This document shows, piece by piece, positions 1-8,745 of a stretch of DNA of 64,000 nt. The stretch lies in the NCBI RefSeq assembly GCF_014191985.1, contig NZ_JACHXI010000003.1:62001-126000 (forward strand), written 5' to 3'. Numbering within the stretch: position 1 is the first letter of the stretch; every line of letters begins with the position of its first letter. Source of the stretch: Azomonas macrocytogenes (GTDB taxonomy: Bacteria > Pseudomonadota > Gammaproteobacteria > Pseudomonadales > Pseudomonadaceae). Made by a program: the position numbers and the translations under genes. The notes beneath the pieces were generated by a model. It did no database searches and was not told where the DNA came from. It worked only from the letters and a program-made list of their open reading frames with translations.

Positions 1-1374
1 TTCGATTCGCCGAAGTTTTCCGTCAGCCGCCTCAAGCATGTGCTCAAGGCCAAGGCCGTGCTCTGCCCCGGTCTCTCGGTCAGTTTCGAGGATCGCGGCA
101 GCGGCGAGAAAATCGAGTGGCATTACGAAGATGGCCTGCGTTCCTACCTGGCCGAAGCCGTTGCAGAATTTGCCCGTCTGCCAGACGAGCCCTTCATCGG
201 CAGTCTGGCTGGCAGCCGGGAAGCGGTGGACTGGGCGTTGCTCTGGCTGCCGGAAGGTGGCGATGCAGTGCAGGAAAGCTACGTCAACCTGATCCCTACT
301 GCCCAGGGTGGCACCCATGTCAACGGTTTGCGCCAGGGGTTGCTGGATGCCATGCGCGAGTTCTGCGAATTCCGCAATCTGCTGCCGCGCGGCGTGAAGC
401 TGGCACCGGAAGATATCTGGGAGCGGATCGCCTTCGTTCTGTCGATGAAGATGCAGGAGCCGCAGTTTTCCGGACAGACCAAGGAGCGCCTGTCGTCCCG
501 CGAGGCGGCGGCCTTCGTCGGTGGGGTGGTCAAGGATGCTTTCAGTCTCTGGCTCAATGCCAACCCGGATCGCGGCTTGCAACTGGCGGAGCTGGCCATC
601 AGCAATGCCGGCCGCCGGCTCAAGGCGAGCAAGAAGGTCGAGCGCAAGAAAATCACCCAGGGGCCGGCGTTGCCCGGCAAGCTGGCCGATTGTGCCGGCC
701 AGGACCCGCTGCGCGCCGAGCTGTTCCTGGTCGAGGGGGATTCAGCCGGGGGCAGCGCCAAACAGGCCCGCGACAAGGAGTTCCAGGCGATCATGCCGCT
801 GCGCGGGAAGATCCTGAATACCTGGGAAGTGGATGGCGGCGAGGTACTGGCCAGCCAGGAAGTACACGATATCGCCGTGGCCGTCGGGATCGATCCCGGT
901 TCCAGTGACCTTACCCAACTGCGCTACGGCAAGGTGTGCATCCTGGCCGATGCCGACTCCGACGGGCTGCACATCGCTACGTTGCTTTGCGCATTGTTCG
1001 TCCGGCACTTCCGGCCGCTGGTGGAGGCCGGGCACGTTCATGTGGCCATGCCGCCCCTCTACCGCATCGATCTAGGCAAGGAAGTACATTACGCCCTGGA
1101 CAAAGCCGAGCGCGACGGCATCCTTGAACGTCTTCTTGCCGAGAAAAAGCGCGGCAAGCCTCAGGTCACCCGCTTCAAAGGATTGGGCGAGATGAATCCC
1201 TTGCAACTGCGCGAAACCACCATGGACCCCAACACCCGGCGACTGGTGCAATTGTCCCTGGACGATTTCGAGCAGACTCGCGAAATCATGGACATGCTGT
1301 TGGCCAAAAAGCGCGCCGGTGACCGCAAGAGCTGGCTCGAGAGCAAGGGCAACCTGGCCGAGGTCATGGTGTGA
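1..1374 (+). CDS. parE: DNA topoisomerase IV subunit B, 5' end cut by the window edge
   Basis: ATPase subunit of topoisomerase IV, which with ParC decatenates daughter chromosomes. The frame is open from base 1 and 457 residues are visible, so about 170 N-terminal residues (the GHKL ATPase part) lie outside the window. The TOPRIM domain shows VEGDSAGG near visible residue 243 and DADSDG near residue 318, which supply the acidic metal-binding residues. The C-terminal RFKGLGEMNP motif is also present. The DADSDGLHI form is typical of ParE rather than GyrB. The stop overlaps the GTG of the next gene by 4 bases, and parC follows one gene later, as in Pseudomonas. Confidence 0.97.
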   Translation, partial: FDSPKFSVSRLKHVLKAKAVLCPGLSVSFEDRGSGEKIEWHYEDGLRSYLAEAVAEFARLPDEPFIGSLAGSREAVDWALLWLPEGGDAVQESYVNLIPTAQGGTHVNGLRQGLLDAMREFCEFRNLLPRGVKLAPEDIWERIAFVLSMKMQEPQFSGQTKERLSSREAAAFVGGVVKDAFSLWLNANPDRGLQLAELAISNAGRRLKASKKVERKKITQGPALPGKLADCAGQDPLRAELFLVEGDSAGGSAKQARDKEFQAIMPLRGKILNTWEVDGGEVLASQEVHDIAVAVGIDPGSSDLTQLRYGKVCILADADSDGLHIATLLCALFVRHFRPLVEAGHVHVAMPPLYRIDLGKEVHYALDKAERDGILERLLAEKKRGKPQVTRFKGLGEMNPLQLRETTMDPNTRRLVQLSLDDFEQTREIMDMLLAKKRAGDRKSWLESKGNLAEVMV

Positions 1375-2357
1375 TTCGGATACTGGCATGTTGCTGTCTG
1401 CTGGTCGCATCATTCTGGGCGGCCGCAGCCGCAACAGCGCCCGCCGAGCTGAAGCTGCTTGATGAGCATCCTGTGGCAGGCATGGTTGGCGGCAACCTGT
1501 CCGGCCTGGCCCTTTGCGGCGGCACTCTGATGGCCGTGTCGGACCGGGACGATGATCGCCTCTACCGGCTGGATACACGAGAAACCCTGTGGCAGGCGAC
1601 GGCGGAACCCTTCGTTGCTCCGGCACCGCCCGCTACTGATCTGTCCTGGCGTATTCGTCTGCTGAGTTGGGTTGCTGGTTTCGTCCGCGGCGGCTGGCTG
1701 GATCTGGAGGGAATCACCTGCGATGCGGCGGGCAACCGCTATCTGCTTAGCGAAGCCTATATTAGCGTGCTACGGGTCGATCCGGCGGGGCATGCCGAAT
1801 GGCTCGAATTGCCCGATTACCTGCTTGCTCAAGCCCAGGCCAGGAAACTGCTGCTGGCATTCAACGCCCTGTATGAAGGGCTCGCCATCGATCCGCAGGG
1901 TGAGCGCCTCTGGCTGGCGGCCGAGCGCCAGCAGCGTGGATTGTTGCGGGTGCAATGGCAGGGTGATCGCTGGCAGTGCCATGGCCGTTGCGTACTGCTG
2001 TCCGAGAGCAAGCGGCAGTTACCGCCGCCCATTTTGGGCAAGACCTCCTGGCAAGCCGACTTCAGTGATCTGGTTTTTTTCAGCGGCAAGCTATTCACTT
2101 TAGAACGTGCGGCCCACCTGGTCTGCCGGCGTGATGCCGGCACGGGGCGCGCCGAGCGCTGCTGGTCTTATGCCGATACCGCCATGGCCGAACCGCGCCG
2201 CTACGCAGAATTCAATGGCGCCGAGGCTCTGTGGATCGATGCCGACGGGGCCTGGGTCGGCGTAGATAACAATGAGAATAGGCGCAACGACGGTGAAGAT
2301 CGCCCGATAGTCTGGCACTTCGCCGTGCCTGATGGCGGCTGGGGAGCCAGGCTGTGA
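1371..2357 (+). CDS. exported esterase-like phytase-family protein
   Basis: 328 residues with a clear signal peptide (hydrophobic residues 3-24, Ala-rich cleavage region). The mature part has short beta-propeller-like stretches such as [20 protein letters not shown] and LEGITCD. These resemble the 'esterase-like activity of phytase' family, so a periplasmic phosphoesterase or binding role is possible; the substrate cannot be told from sequence. It starts with GTG inside the parE stop (GTGA overlap), so it is translationally coupled to parE and sits between parE and parC, a position also used by a hypothetical gene in P. aeruginosa. Family call is from memory of the pattern, not a search. Confidence 0.7.
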   Translation: MIRILACCCLLVASFWAAAAATAPAELKLLDEHPVAGMVGGNLSGLALCGGTLMAVSDRDDDRLYRLDTRETLWQATAEPFVAPAPPATDLSWRIRLLSWVAGFVRGGWLDLEGITCDAAGNRYLLSEAYISVLRVDPAGHAEWLELPDYLLAQAQARKLLLAFNALYEGLAIDPQGERLWLAAERQQRGLLRVQWQGDRWQCHGRCVLLSESKRQLPPPILGKTSWQADFSDLVFFSGKLFTLERAAHLVCRRDAGTGRAERCWSYADTAMAEPRRYAEFNGAEALWIDADGAWVGVDNNENRRNDGEDRPIVWHFAVPDGGWGARL

Positions 2358-2454
2358 GCCTTTTGCCGAGGCCTGGCATGAGTGCCGCGAAATCCATCGA
2401 ATTCATCCTGTGCGCCGGTACCCGGGTATCGCGCCAATACGCCACGGAACGACC

Positions 2455-4707
2455 ATGAGCCCATCTCCGCAGCTGAGCCTGGAAGGCGTGGAGCGCCGCT
2501 CCCTTGCCGACTTCACCGAACAGGCCTATCTCAACTATTCCATGTACGTGATCATGGATCGCGCCCTGCCGCATATCGGTGATGGCCTCAAGCCAGTGCA
2601 GCGGCGCATTATCTATGCCATGAGTGAACTGGGCCTGGACTTCGAGGCCAAGCACAAGAAGTCGGCACGCACCGTCGGCGATGTGCTTGGCAAATACCAT
2701 CCGCACGGCGACTCGGCCTGCTATGAAGCGATGGTGCTGATGGCCCAGCCCTTCTCCTACCGTTATCCGCTGGTGGACGGCCAGGGTAACTGGGGGGCGC
2801 CGGACGATCCCAAATCGTTCGCTGCCATGCGCTATACCGAGGCGCGGCTGTCACGCTATTCCGAGGTACTGCTGGCCGAGCTGGGGCAGGGCACGGTGGA
2901 CTGGACGGCCAATTTCGATGGCACCCTGGATGAACCGGCGACTCTGCCGGCGCGCCTGCCGAATCTGCTGCTTAACGGTACCACCGGCATCGCGGTGGGC
3001 ATGGCTACCGATGTACCACCGCATAATCTGCGCGAAGTGGCCGCAGCCTGCGTACGTCTGCTGGACGAACCGCAGGCGACGGTGGCGCAGCTCTGCGAGC
3101 ATATGCCGGGGCCGGATTTTCCCACCGAAGCGGAAATCGTCACACCGCGCGCCGATCTGCTGAAGCTCTACCAGACGGGACGTGGCTCAGTACGCATGCG
3201 GGCTGTCTATCGGGTAGAGGATGGCGATATCGTCATCACCGCGCTGCCGCATCAGGTTTCCGGCGCCAAGGTGCTGGAGCAGATCGCCGCGCAGATGCAG
3301 GCGAAGAAGTTGCCGATGGTAGCCGATTTGCGCGACGAGTCGGATCATGAGAACCCCTGCCGTATCGTCATCATCCCGCGCTCCAACCGTGTCGATGCCG
3401 ACGAACTGATGCCACACCTGTTCGCCACCACCGATTTGGAATCCAGCTACCGGGTCAACACCAACGTCATCGGCCTGGATGGCAAGCCGCAGGTCAAGGA
3501 TCTGCGCACCCTGCTCGGCGAATGGCTGCAATACCGTATCGGTACCGTGCGCCGGCGCCTGCAGTTCCGCCTGGACAAGGTGGAAAGGCGCCTGCATCTG
3601 CTGGAGGGCTTGCTGATCGCCTTCCTCAACCTCGATGAAGTGATCCGCATCATTCGTACGGAAGACCAGCCCAGGCCGGTATTGATGCAGACCTTCGGTC
3701 TCACCGAGACCCAGGCTGACTATATCCTCGATACTCGTTTGCGCCAGCTGGCACGCTTGGAGGAAATGAAAATCCGTGGCGAGCAGGACGCCTTGGCCAA
3801 GGAGCGCGAAAAGCTGCTGGCGCTGCTCGGCAGTGAGCTCAAGCTGAAGAAGCTGGTGCGCAAGGAATTGCTGGACGACGCGAAAACCTATGGCGACGAC
3901 CGGCGTTCACCGATCGTCGAGCGGACCGAAGCGCGGGCACTGGCGGAAAACGAACTGTTGCCGGCTGAACCTGTGACCGTGGTGCTCTCGGAAAAAGGCT
4001 GGGTGCGTTGCGCCAAGGGCCACGAGATCGATGCTGCCGGGCTTTCCTACAAGGCTGGAGACGGGCTCAAGGGTACGGCGCCCGGGCGCTCGAACCAGTT
4101 GGCCGTTTTCATTGACAGCACTGGGCGCAGTTACTCGCTGGCGGCGCACTTGCTGTCCTCGGCCAGGGGGCAGGGGGAACCCCTCACCGGGCGCCTGACG
4201 CCACCGCCGGGAGCCACTTTCGAATGCGTGCTGATGCCGGATGACGACGCTTTCTACGTGATTGCTTCCGATGCAGGCTACGGCTTCATCGCCAGAGGTG
4301 CGGATCTGCATGCACGCAGTAAGGCCGGCAAAGCCTTGCTGAGCCTGCCGGCAGGGGCTCGAGTCATGGCACCGAGGCTCGTTGCCGAACCTGAGCGGGA
4401 TTGGCTGGCAGCCATCACGAACGATGGCCGGCTTTTGGTGTTCCGGATCGCCGACCTGCCGCAACTAGCCAAGGGTAAAGGCAACAAGATCATCGGTGTT
4501 ACGGGTGAGCGGGTGGCCGGTCGCGAGGAATTCCTGCTCGATCTGGCTGTACTGGCCGAAGGTGCGACCCTGACCTTGCAAGCCGGCAAGCGCGTTCTCT
4601 CCCTCAAGCCCGCTGACCTGGAACACTATCAGGGCGAGCGGGGGCGGCGTGGTAACAAGCTGCCGCGAGGCTTCCAGCGCGTGGATGCCTTGGTAGTGAA
4701 TCTATGA
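2455..4707 (+). CDS. parC: DNA topoisomerase IV subunit A
   Basis: Breakage-reunion subunit of topoisomerase IV. From the ATG at 2455 the protein has 750 residues, close to known ParC lengths; an in-frame extension to 2332 overlaps the upstream gene and lacks ParC similarity. The catalytic tyrosine is Tyr127 in RYTEARLS. The quinolone-determining region reads [13 protein letters not shown], with Ser87 and Glu91 both in the susceptible wild-type state and numbered as in P. aeruginosa. The C-terminal part holds the beta-pinwheel repeats. The gap to the upstream gene is 97 bases without an obvious terminator, so co-transcription with parE is likely. Confidence 0.97.
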   Translation: MSPSPQLSLEGVERRSLADFTEQAYLNYSMYVIMDRALPHIGDGLKPVQRRIIYAMSELGLDFEAKHKKSARTVGDVLGKYHPHGDSACYEAMVLMAQPFSYRYPLVDGQGNWGAPDDPKSFAAMRYTEARLSRYSEVLLAELGQGTVDWTANFDGTLDEPATLPARLPNLLLNGTTGIAVGMATDVPPHNLREVAAACVRLLDEPQATVAQLCEHMPGPDFPTEAEIVTPRADLLKLYQTGRGSVRMRAVYRVEDGDIVITALPHQVSGAKVLEQIAAQMQAKKLPMVADLRDESDHENPCRIVIIPRSNRVDADELMPHLFATTDLESSYRVNTNVIGLDGKPQVKDLRTLLGEWLQYRIGTVRRRLQFRLDKVERRLHLLEGLLIAFLNLDEVIRIIRTEDQPRPVLMQTFGLTETQADYILDTRLRQLARLEEMKIRGEQDALAKEREKLLALLGSELKLKKLVRKELLDDAKTYGDDRRSPIVERTEARALAENELLPAEPVTVVLSEKGWVRCAKGHEIDAAGLSYKAGDGLKGTAPGRSNQLAVFIDSTGRSYSLAAHLLSSARGQGEPLTGRLTPPPGATFECVLMPDDDAFYVIASDAGYGFIARGADLHARSKAGKALLSLPAGARVMAPRLVAEPERDWLAAITNDGRLLVFRIADLPQLAKGKGNKIIGVTGERVAGREEFLLDLAVLAEGATLTLQAGKRVLSLKPADLEHYQGERGRRGNKLPRGFQRVDALVVNL

Positions 4708-5043
4708 CTGGTAGCGAAGCCCAGGGTCAGGTAGGCTCCGGGCGGCCTTTCTTGTCTTGATGATCAATGTATGACCGCTGGATATAGACCGGCCATACAG
4801 GAGTAAGTTCCGATCACTGGACAAACCAAGCGACAAAATTCGATGGTCCGGCATAATCCGAAGCAGGATAATCAACGAATTACTTGATATGGCTTGACTG
4901 GTAACGTTGTCTTGGCACTACAAGTTGCCCAGCCATATCCCGAGGCGAACACGCTGTTCAGCATGGCCTCGCCGCGAATCCTCGAAAAGCTTTCGAGCAT
5001 GTGCCAATAACTTTCATTCTTGGCGAGCAATGGTGATTTTCTC
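4708..5043. other. non-coding stretch between parC and the PqiC-like gene
   Basis: 336 bases with no convincing coding frame. Just after parC there is a weak hairpin (AGGC 4733-4736 with GCCT 4745-4748) followed by TTTCTT, a possible but weak terminator. Further on, GATATGGC (4886-4893) is repeated as its exact inverse GCCATATC (4932-4939), enclosing 38 bases that contain TTGACT and CTACAA-like hexamers. This could be a promoter or operator for the downstream lipoprotein gene, but nothing decisive is seen. Confidence 0.4.
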
Positions 5044-5772
5044 ATGCGCTTTTCGCATCTGGCCGTAATGGGTCTTGTTGGTGTATTCAGCTTGACCGGG
5101 TGCGTATTTTTTCCGCAGGAGCAGCTTTATCAGCTGCAACCAACCACCGCTACAGAACTGCCCCGCTCGGGAACAGGCGTGGAGGTTCTGCTAGGCCCTT
5201 TCAAGCTAGCCGATTATCTACAGCGGGAAACGCTGGTTCAGCGTCAGGGAGATGGCACGCTGGTCGTCAACGATAAGGCCCGCTGGGCGGGGGATCTGCA
5301 AAAGGACATGGCCCAGTTGATACTGCGCCAACTGGCCAGCGATCTCGACAGCAGTCGCCTGGTGCTGTACCCGGACGATACTGGCTTCAAGCCGGAACTC
5401 CAGATAACGCTGGAAATCAGTCGCTTGGATTCGGGGCCTGAGCAGCCTGCCGTGCTGGAAGCCCAGTGGCGCTTGCTCGACAGCCGGGGCGAGATGCAGA
5501 ACGGCCGGATTCTGCACTTGCGGCAAAACCATGACGGCTCGCTGAGCGATCAGGTGCATGCCCAGGGTTTGTTGCTGCAACAACTGAGCGATCAGATCGC
5601 CAGCTCTACTCGACCGCTGGTAGCAAGGCTGGAGGCCGAGAAAGCACGGGCGGCAAGAGCAGCAAAGGAGCAGGCGGCACTGGCTGCCACCCGCAAGAAA
5701 GAGAAGGAAAAGATATTCAAACTACCTGCTTCGGTTCCGATTCGCACCGATATGGAAGTCTTTCGTTTCTGA
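5044..5772 (+). CDS. PqiC (YmbA/DUF330)-like outer-membrane lipoprotein
   Basis: 242 residues from the ATG at 5044, which is preceded by GGTGAT at 5032-5037, a good ribosome-binding site; the upstream TTG at 5020 is less likely. The signal peptide ends in the lipobox LTGC, so lipidation at Cys20 is expected. The core (YQLQP near the start, then a GPFKLADYLQRETLVQ stretch) resembles PqiC-type lipoproteins that partner MCE-domain lipid-transport proteins. No pqiA/pqiB-like gene is adjacent, so it is an orphan here. The tail (residues 200-225) is rich in Ala, Lys and Glu and probably helical. Family assignment is moderately secure; its partner is unknown. Confidence 0.7.
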   Translation: MRFSHLAVMGLVGVFSLTGCVFFPQEQLYQLQPTTATELPRSGTGVEVLLGPFKLADYLQRETLVQRQGDGTLVVNDKARWAGDLQKDMAQLILRQLASDLDSSRLVLYPDDTGFKPELQITLEISRLDSGPEQPAVLEAQWRLLDSRGEMQNGRILHLRQNHDGSLSDQVHAQGLLLQQLSDQIASSTRPLVARLEAEKARAARAAKEQAALAATRKKEKEKIFKLPASVPIRTDMEVFRF

Positions 5773-5775
5773 TTC

Positions 5776-5793
5776 TGGCCCGCGAGCGGGCCA
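5776..5793. terminator. palindromic hairpin between convergent genes
   Basis: TGGCCCGC and GCGGGCCA form an 8-bp perfect GC-rich stem with a 2-base GA centre. It lies between two converging genes, where a shared terminator is expected. No clear T-tract follows on either strand, so termination is inferred from position and stem strength only. Confidence 0.4.
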
Positions 5794-5797
5794 TCCA

Positions 5798-7333
5798 TCA
5801 GGCTCGCAAATGTTCTTCCTGCAGGTGCGCCAACTGCCGTTCCAGCAATCCGGGGTAGGGGTCGCAGAGGCTTTCGACGCAGCAGGCACCTGTCGGTTTG
5901 GCGACGGGACGGGTGCGTACCCGCTGGCGAATCAGACTGTCCTCGGCTACCAAACGCTCCACCAGTAGCAGATTGTGGCTGTGCTGGGCCAGTGTCAGTG
6001 CGGATTGCGCGGGCTCACTGAGCAGCAGGTCGATCTGGCTCAGGGCTCCCAGGCCTTCACCCTGGGTCAGCCCGAGCTGCAGTTGCAGGGTCACTCCGTT
6101 GTTCATGCCCATTTCCGCCTGCAAGCCATGGTTGAGCGAGCGCAACAATTCACCGCAGCACAGGGCGTGGGTCAGGTAGTTCTGCTCATTGCCGCGCTGG
6201 TGAAATAGCATCAGGCTGCTGCCATCTCTGAGGGTATGCAGCTTGGCCCGATAGAGTTGGGCGACCTGTTCCAGATAGTCGGCATGACGTTGCAGCAGAT
6301 CCAGTTGCCGGGTACGGGCGAGATGCCCGGACGGATCCTGGACCACGAGCCGCACGGCCAGCACGGCGCTTTTGTCGGAAGGGTGGGCTGTTGCTGTGGT
6401 TGGAGTGATTCGTTCTGTCGTATCACGCAGGCCGGCCGGCGAAGAGGGGTGATCGATATCGGCGGCGGACAGATCGAAATCCAGATCGTCTTCGTCGAGC
6501 GTTTGTTCGGCGCGCAGCGAATGCGACTGTTGCGTACGGGAGTGCCGTGGCTCGTCGTTTTTATCGGAAGTGCCGGTTGCCGACATCTCTTCCTGGCCGA
6601 AATCCGGCTCGATATCCTGGCGTGCCGCGGATTTCGCGGGTGCCAGGCGTAATTGCAGCTGGCGCGCTAGTTCGCCTATCTCGTCCTGGCGTTCGGTACT
6701 CGGTGCTGGATACTTCGGATCGCGCAGCCACAGGCGCAACTGCAGTAACGGCATGCTGATCTTGCGCCCCAGGCGCACGCTCAGCCACAGCGAGAGAATC
6801 AGCAGAGCCAGCATGAGTAGCCCCAAGTTTTGCTCGCTGACGGTCACCGGTTGCTGGAACTGCTGCATGTCGAGATCGATGCTCAGGCGGCCTTCCGGCA
6901 CATCCTGGATGACGATAGGCGCAGCATACGAACCCTGGTTGTCGTCGCCCAGGATGCTCCGCCGGGGCGTCACGGTGCCGGCTTCGGCGAGCAGGCGGTT
7001 GTCCTTGCCATGAATGGCCGCATGGGCCACCAGCGGATTCTCCACCAGATCGGTCAGCAAGATGTTCAGGCTCAGCAGATCCTTGGCGACCAGCAGTTCG
7101 CTGGCCGAGTTCGTCGTCTGCTGCAAGAAACTCTGGCCAAGTGCATCGGCATGCTGGCGCATGGCGTACTTGAATTGCATGCCCATCGACCAGGCATGGA
7201 TGAGCAAGGCGAGCACAACCAGCAACAGGGTATGGCAAACGATGCGTAAAACCAGCGGTAGGCGCCGTTGGCGCAGGGCACGATAGGGCATGAGGATGAT
7301 GTTGTCGGGTCTGACCGATGCGGGCCGCTTCAT
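5798..7333 (-). CDS. AhpA/YtjB (SMP) family membrane protein
   Basis: 511 residues from the ATG at 7333 (sequence begins MKRPASV); the open frame extends further upstream but would run across serB. One N-terminal membrane helix lies near residues 25-50 (hydrophobic, VCHTLLLVVLALLI), followed by a periplasmic segment, a second helix (LLMLALLILSLWLSV) and a long cytoplasmic part. This layout matches the YtjB/SMP family, whose gene sits divergently beside serB in Pseudomonas and Enterobacteria. The function is poorly known. The region around residues 215-280 is polar and low in complexity. It is divergent from serB with about 100 bases between start codons. Confidence 0.8.
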   Translation of the reverse strand: MKRPASVRPDNIILMPYRALRQRRLPLVLRIVCHTLLLVVLALLIHAWSMGMQFKYAMRQHADALGQSFLQQTTNSASELLVAKDLLSLNILLTDLVENPLVAHAAIHGKDNRLLAEAGTVTPRRSILGDDNQGSYAAPIVIQDVPEGRLSIDLDMQQFQQPVTVSEQNLGLLMLALLILSLWLSVRLGRKISMPLLQLRLWLRDPKYPAPSTERQDEIGELARQLQLRLAPAKSAARQDIEPDFGQEEMSATGTSDKNDEPRHSRTQQSHSLRAEQTLDEDDLDFDLSAADIDHPSSPAGLRDTTERITPTTATAHPSDKSAVLAVRLVVQDPSGHLARTRQLDLLQRHADYLEQVAQLYRAKLHTLRDGSSLMLFHQRGNEQNYLTHALCCGELLRSLNHGLQAEMGMNNGVTLQLQLGLTQGEGLGALSQIDLLLSEPAQSALTLAQHSHNLLLVERLVAEDSLIRQRVRTRPVAKPTGACCVESLCDPYPGLLERQLAHLQEEHLRA

Positions 7334-7435
7334 GGAGCGTGGCTCTTTTGAAGTGGGATTGCGTTGCAGTATAGCGAGCAGCCAGTGGCTGGCAAAGCGG
7401 GTAGAATCATCAGCTTTTAATAAGGGAGTTGCGCC

Positions 7436-8665
7436 TTGCGCGAAATTGTCCTGATTAACATCACCGGGGAGGATCGCCCCGAACTGACCGCAGCCATTAC
7501 TGGCATCCTGGCTGAGGCCCGGGCGAACATCCTCGATGTCGGCCAGACGGTACTGCATAAGGTTGCGTCGCTCGCCATCCTGGCGGAAGTTCCCGACTGC
7601 ATCGACGAATCGCCACTCCTGAAGAAAGTGCTGTGTGTCGCCCATGAATTGGGCATGCAGGCACATTTCACGCCGTTTTCCGCTGCCGATTACCGCCAAT
7701 GGATGGATGCTCAAGGCAGGTCTCGGCATATCATCACGCTGCTGACCCGGCAGATGACGGCGGAACAGTTGCAGCAGGCCAGCGCTGTGGCTACCCGCCA
7801 TGGCCTGCATATCGAGCGCATCGAGCGCCTGTCCGGCCCCGTGATCGCAGGCTCTGCCGAGGCCGGCCGCACGGGCTGCGTCGAGCTTACGGTGTGCGGC
7901 GAACCGGCCGATCCGCTGACCATGCGGACCGAATTCCTCCAGGTGGCGCAGGAGTCGCAGGTCGATATCGCTTTCCAGAGCGATTCACTCTTGCGCTGCA
8001 ATCGTCGCCTGGCCGTCTTTGATATGGATTCGACGTTGATCGAGGCCGAAGTGATCGACGAGCTGGCCAAGGTAGCCGGTATCGGCGAGCAGGTGGCGGC
8101 GATTACCGAACGGGCGATGCGCGGCGAGCTGGATTTCCAGGCCAGTTTCAGGGAGCGCCTGGCTCTGTTGAAAGGGCTGCCGGAGACGGCCCTGGCCGAG
8201 GTCGCGGCCAGCCTGCGGCTGACCGAGGGCGCCGAGCTGTTGTTCGCCGAGCTGCGCCGGCTCGGTTACAAGACGGCGATTCTTTCCGGTGGCTTCAATT
8301 ATTTTGCCCGTCAGGTGCAGCAGAAGCTGGGCATCGATTATGTGTTTTCCAACGAGCTGCAAATCGTCGATGGCAAGCTGACTGGCGTGGCCGTGGAGCC
8401 GATTGTCGATGCCCAGCGCAAGGCTGATTTGCTGTGCAAACTGGCGGAGCAGGAAGGCCTGTGCCTGGAACAGACCGTCGCCGTCGGCGACGGCGCCAAC
8501 GACCTGCCGATGCTGGGATTGGCTGGGCTCGGTGTGGCCTTCCGGGCCAAGCCGCTGGTCAGGCAGTCGGCCAGGCAGGCGATTTCCACGCGAGGGCTGG
8601 ACGGTATTCTCTATCTGCTCGGGTATCGGGACCGCTACCGTGATTTCGATAAAGACTGCCGATGA
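7436..8665 (+). CDS. serB: phosphoserine phosphatase SerB
   Basis: Dephosphorylates O-phospho-L-serine, the last step of serine synthesis. 409 residues. The start is TTG at 7436, supported by AAGGGAG seven bases upstream. The N-terminal half holds two ACT-like domains (the first begins IVLINITGEDRPELTAAI). The C-terminal HAD domain has the nucleophile motif DMDSTLIEAEVIDEL near residue 200, an SGGF motif (about residue 284) and GDGANDLPML near residue 351. The neighbour on the other strand is the usual YtjB-family gene. The TTG start may lower expression. Confidence 0.96.
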   Translation: MREIVLINITGEDRPELTAAITGILAEARANILDVGQTVLHKVASLAILAEVPDCIDESPLLKKVLCVAHELGMQAHFTPFSAADYRQWMDAQGRSRHIITLLTRQMTAEQLQQASAVATRHGLHIERIERLSGPVIAGSAEAGRTGCVELTVCGEPADPLTMRTEFLQVAQESQVDIAFQSDSLLRCNRRLAVFDMDSTLIEAEVIDELAKVAGIGEQVAAITERAMRGELDFQASFRERLALLKGLPETALAEVAASLRLTEGAELLFAELRRLGYKTAILSGGFNYFARQVQQKLGIDYVFSNELQIVDGKLTGVAVEPIVDAQRKADLLCKLAEQEGLCLEQTVAVGDGANDLPMLGLAGLGVAFRAKPLVRQSARQAISTRGLDGILYLLGYRDRYRDFDKDCR

Positions 8666-8745
8666 CCGTGTGGGCGGGCCTGCCGTTGGTCAGGTTCGCC
8701 TTTGCGCTTGCGGCTTTCGACAGGTATGGCCGATCTGGCCGGCGG

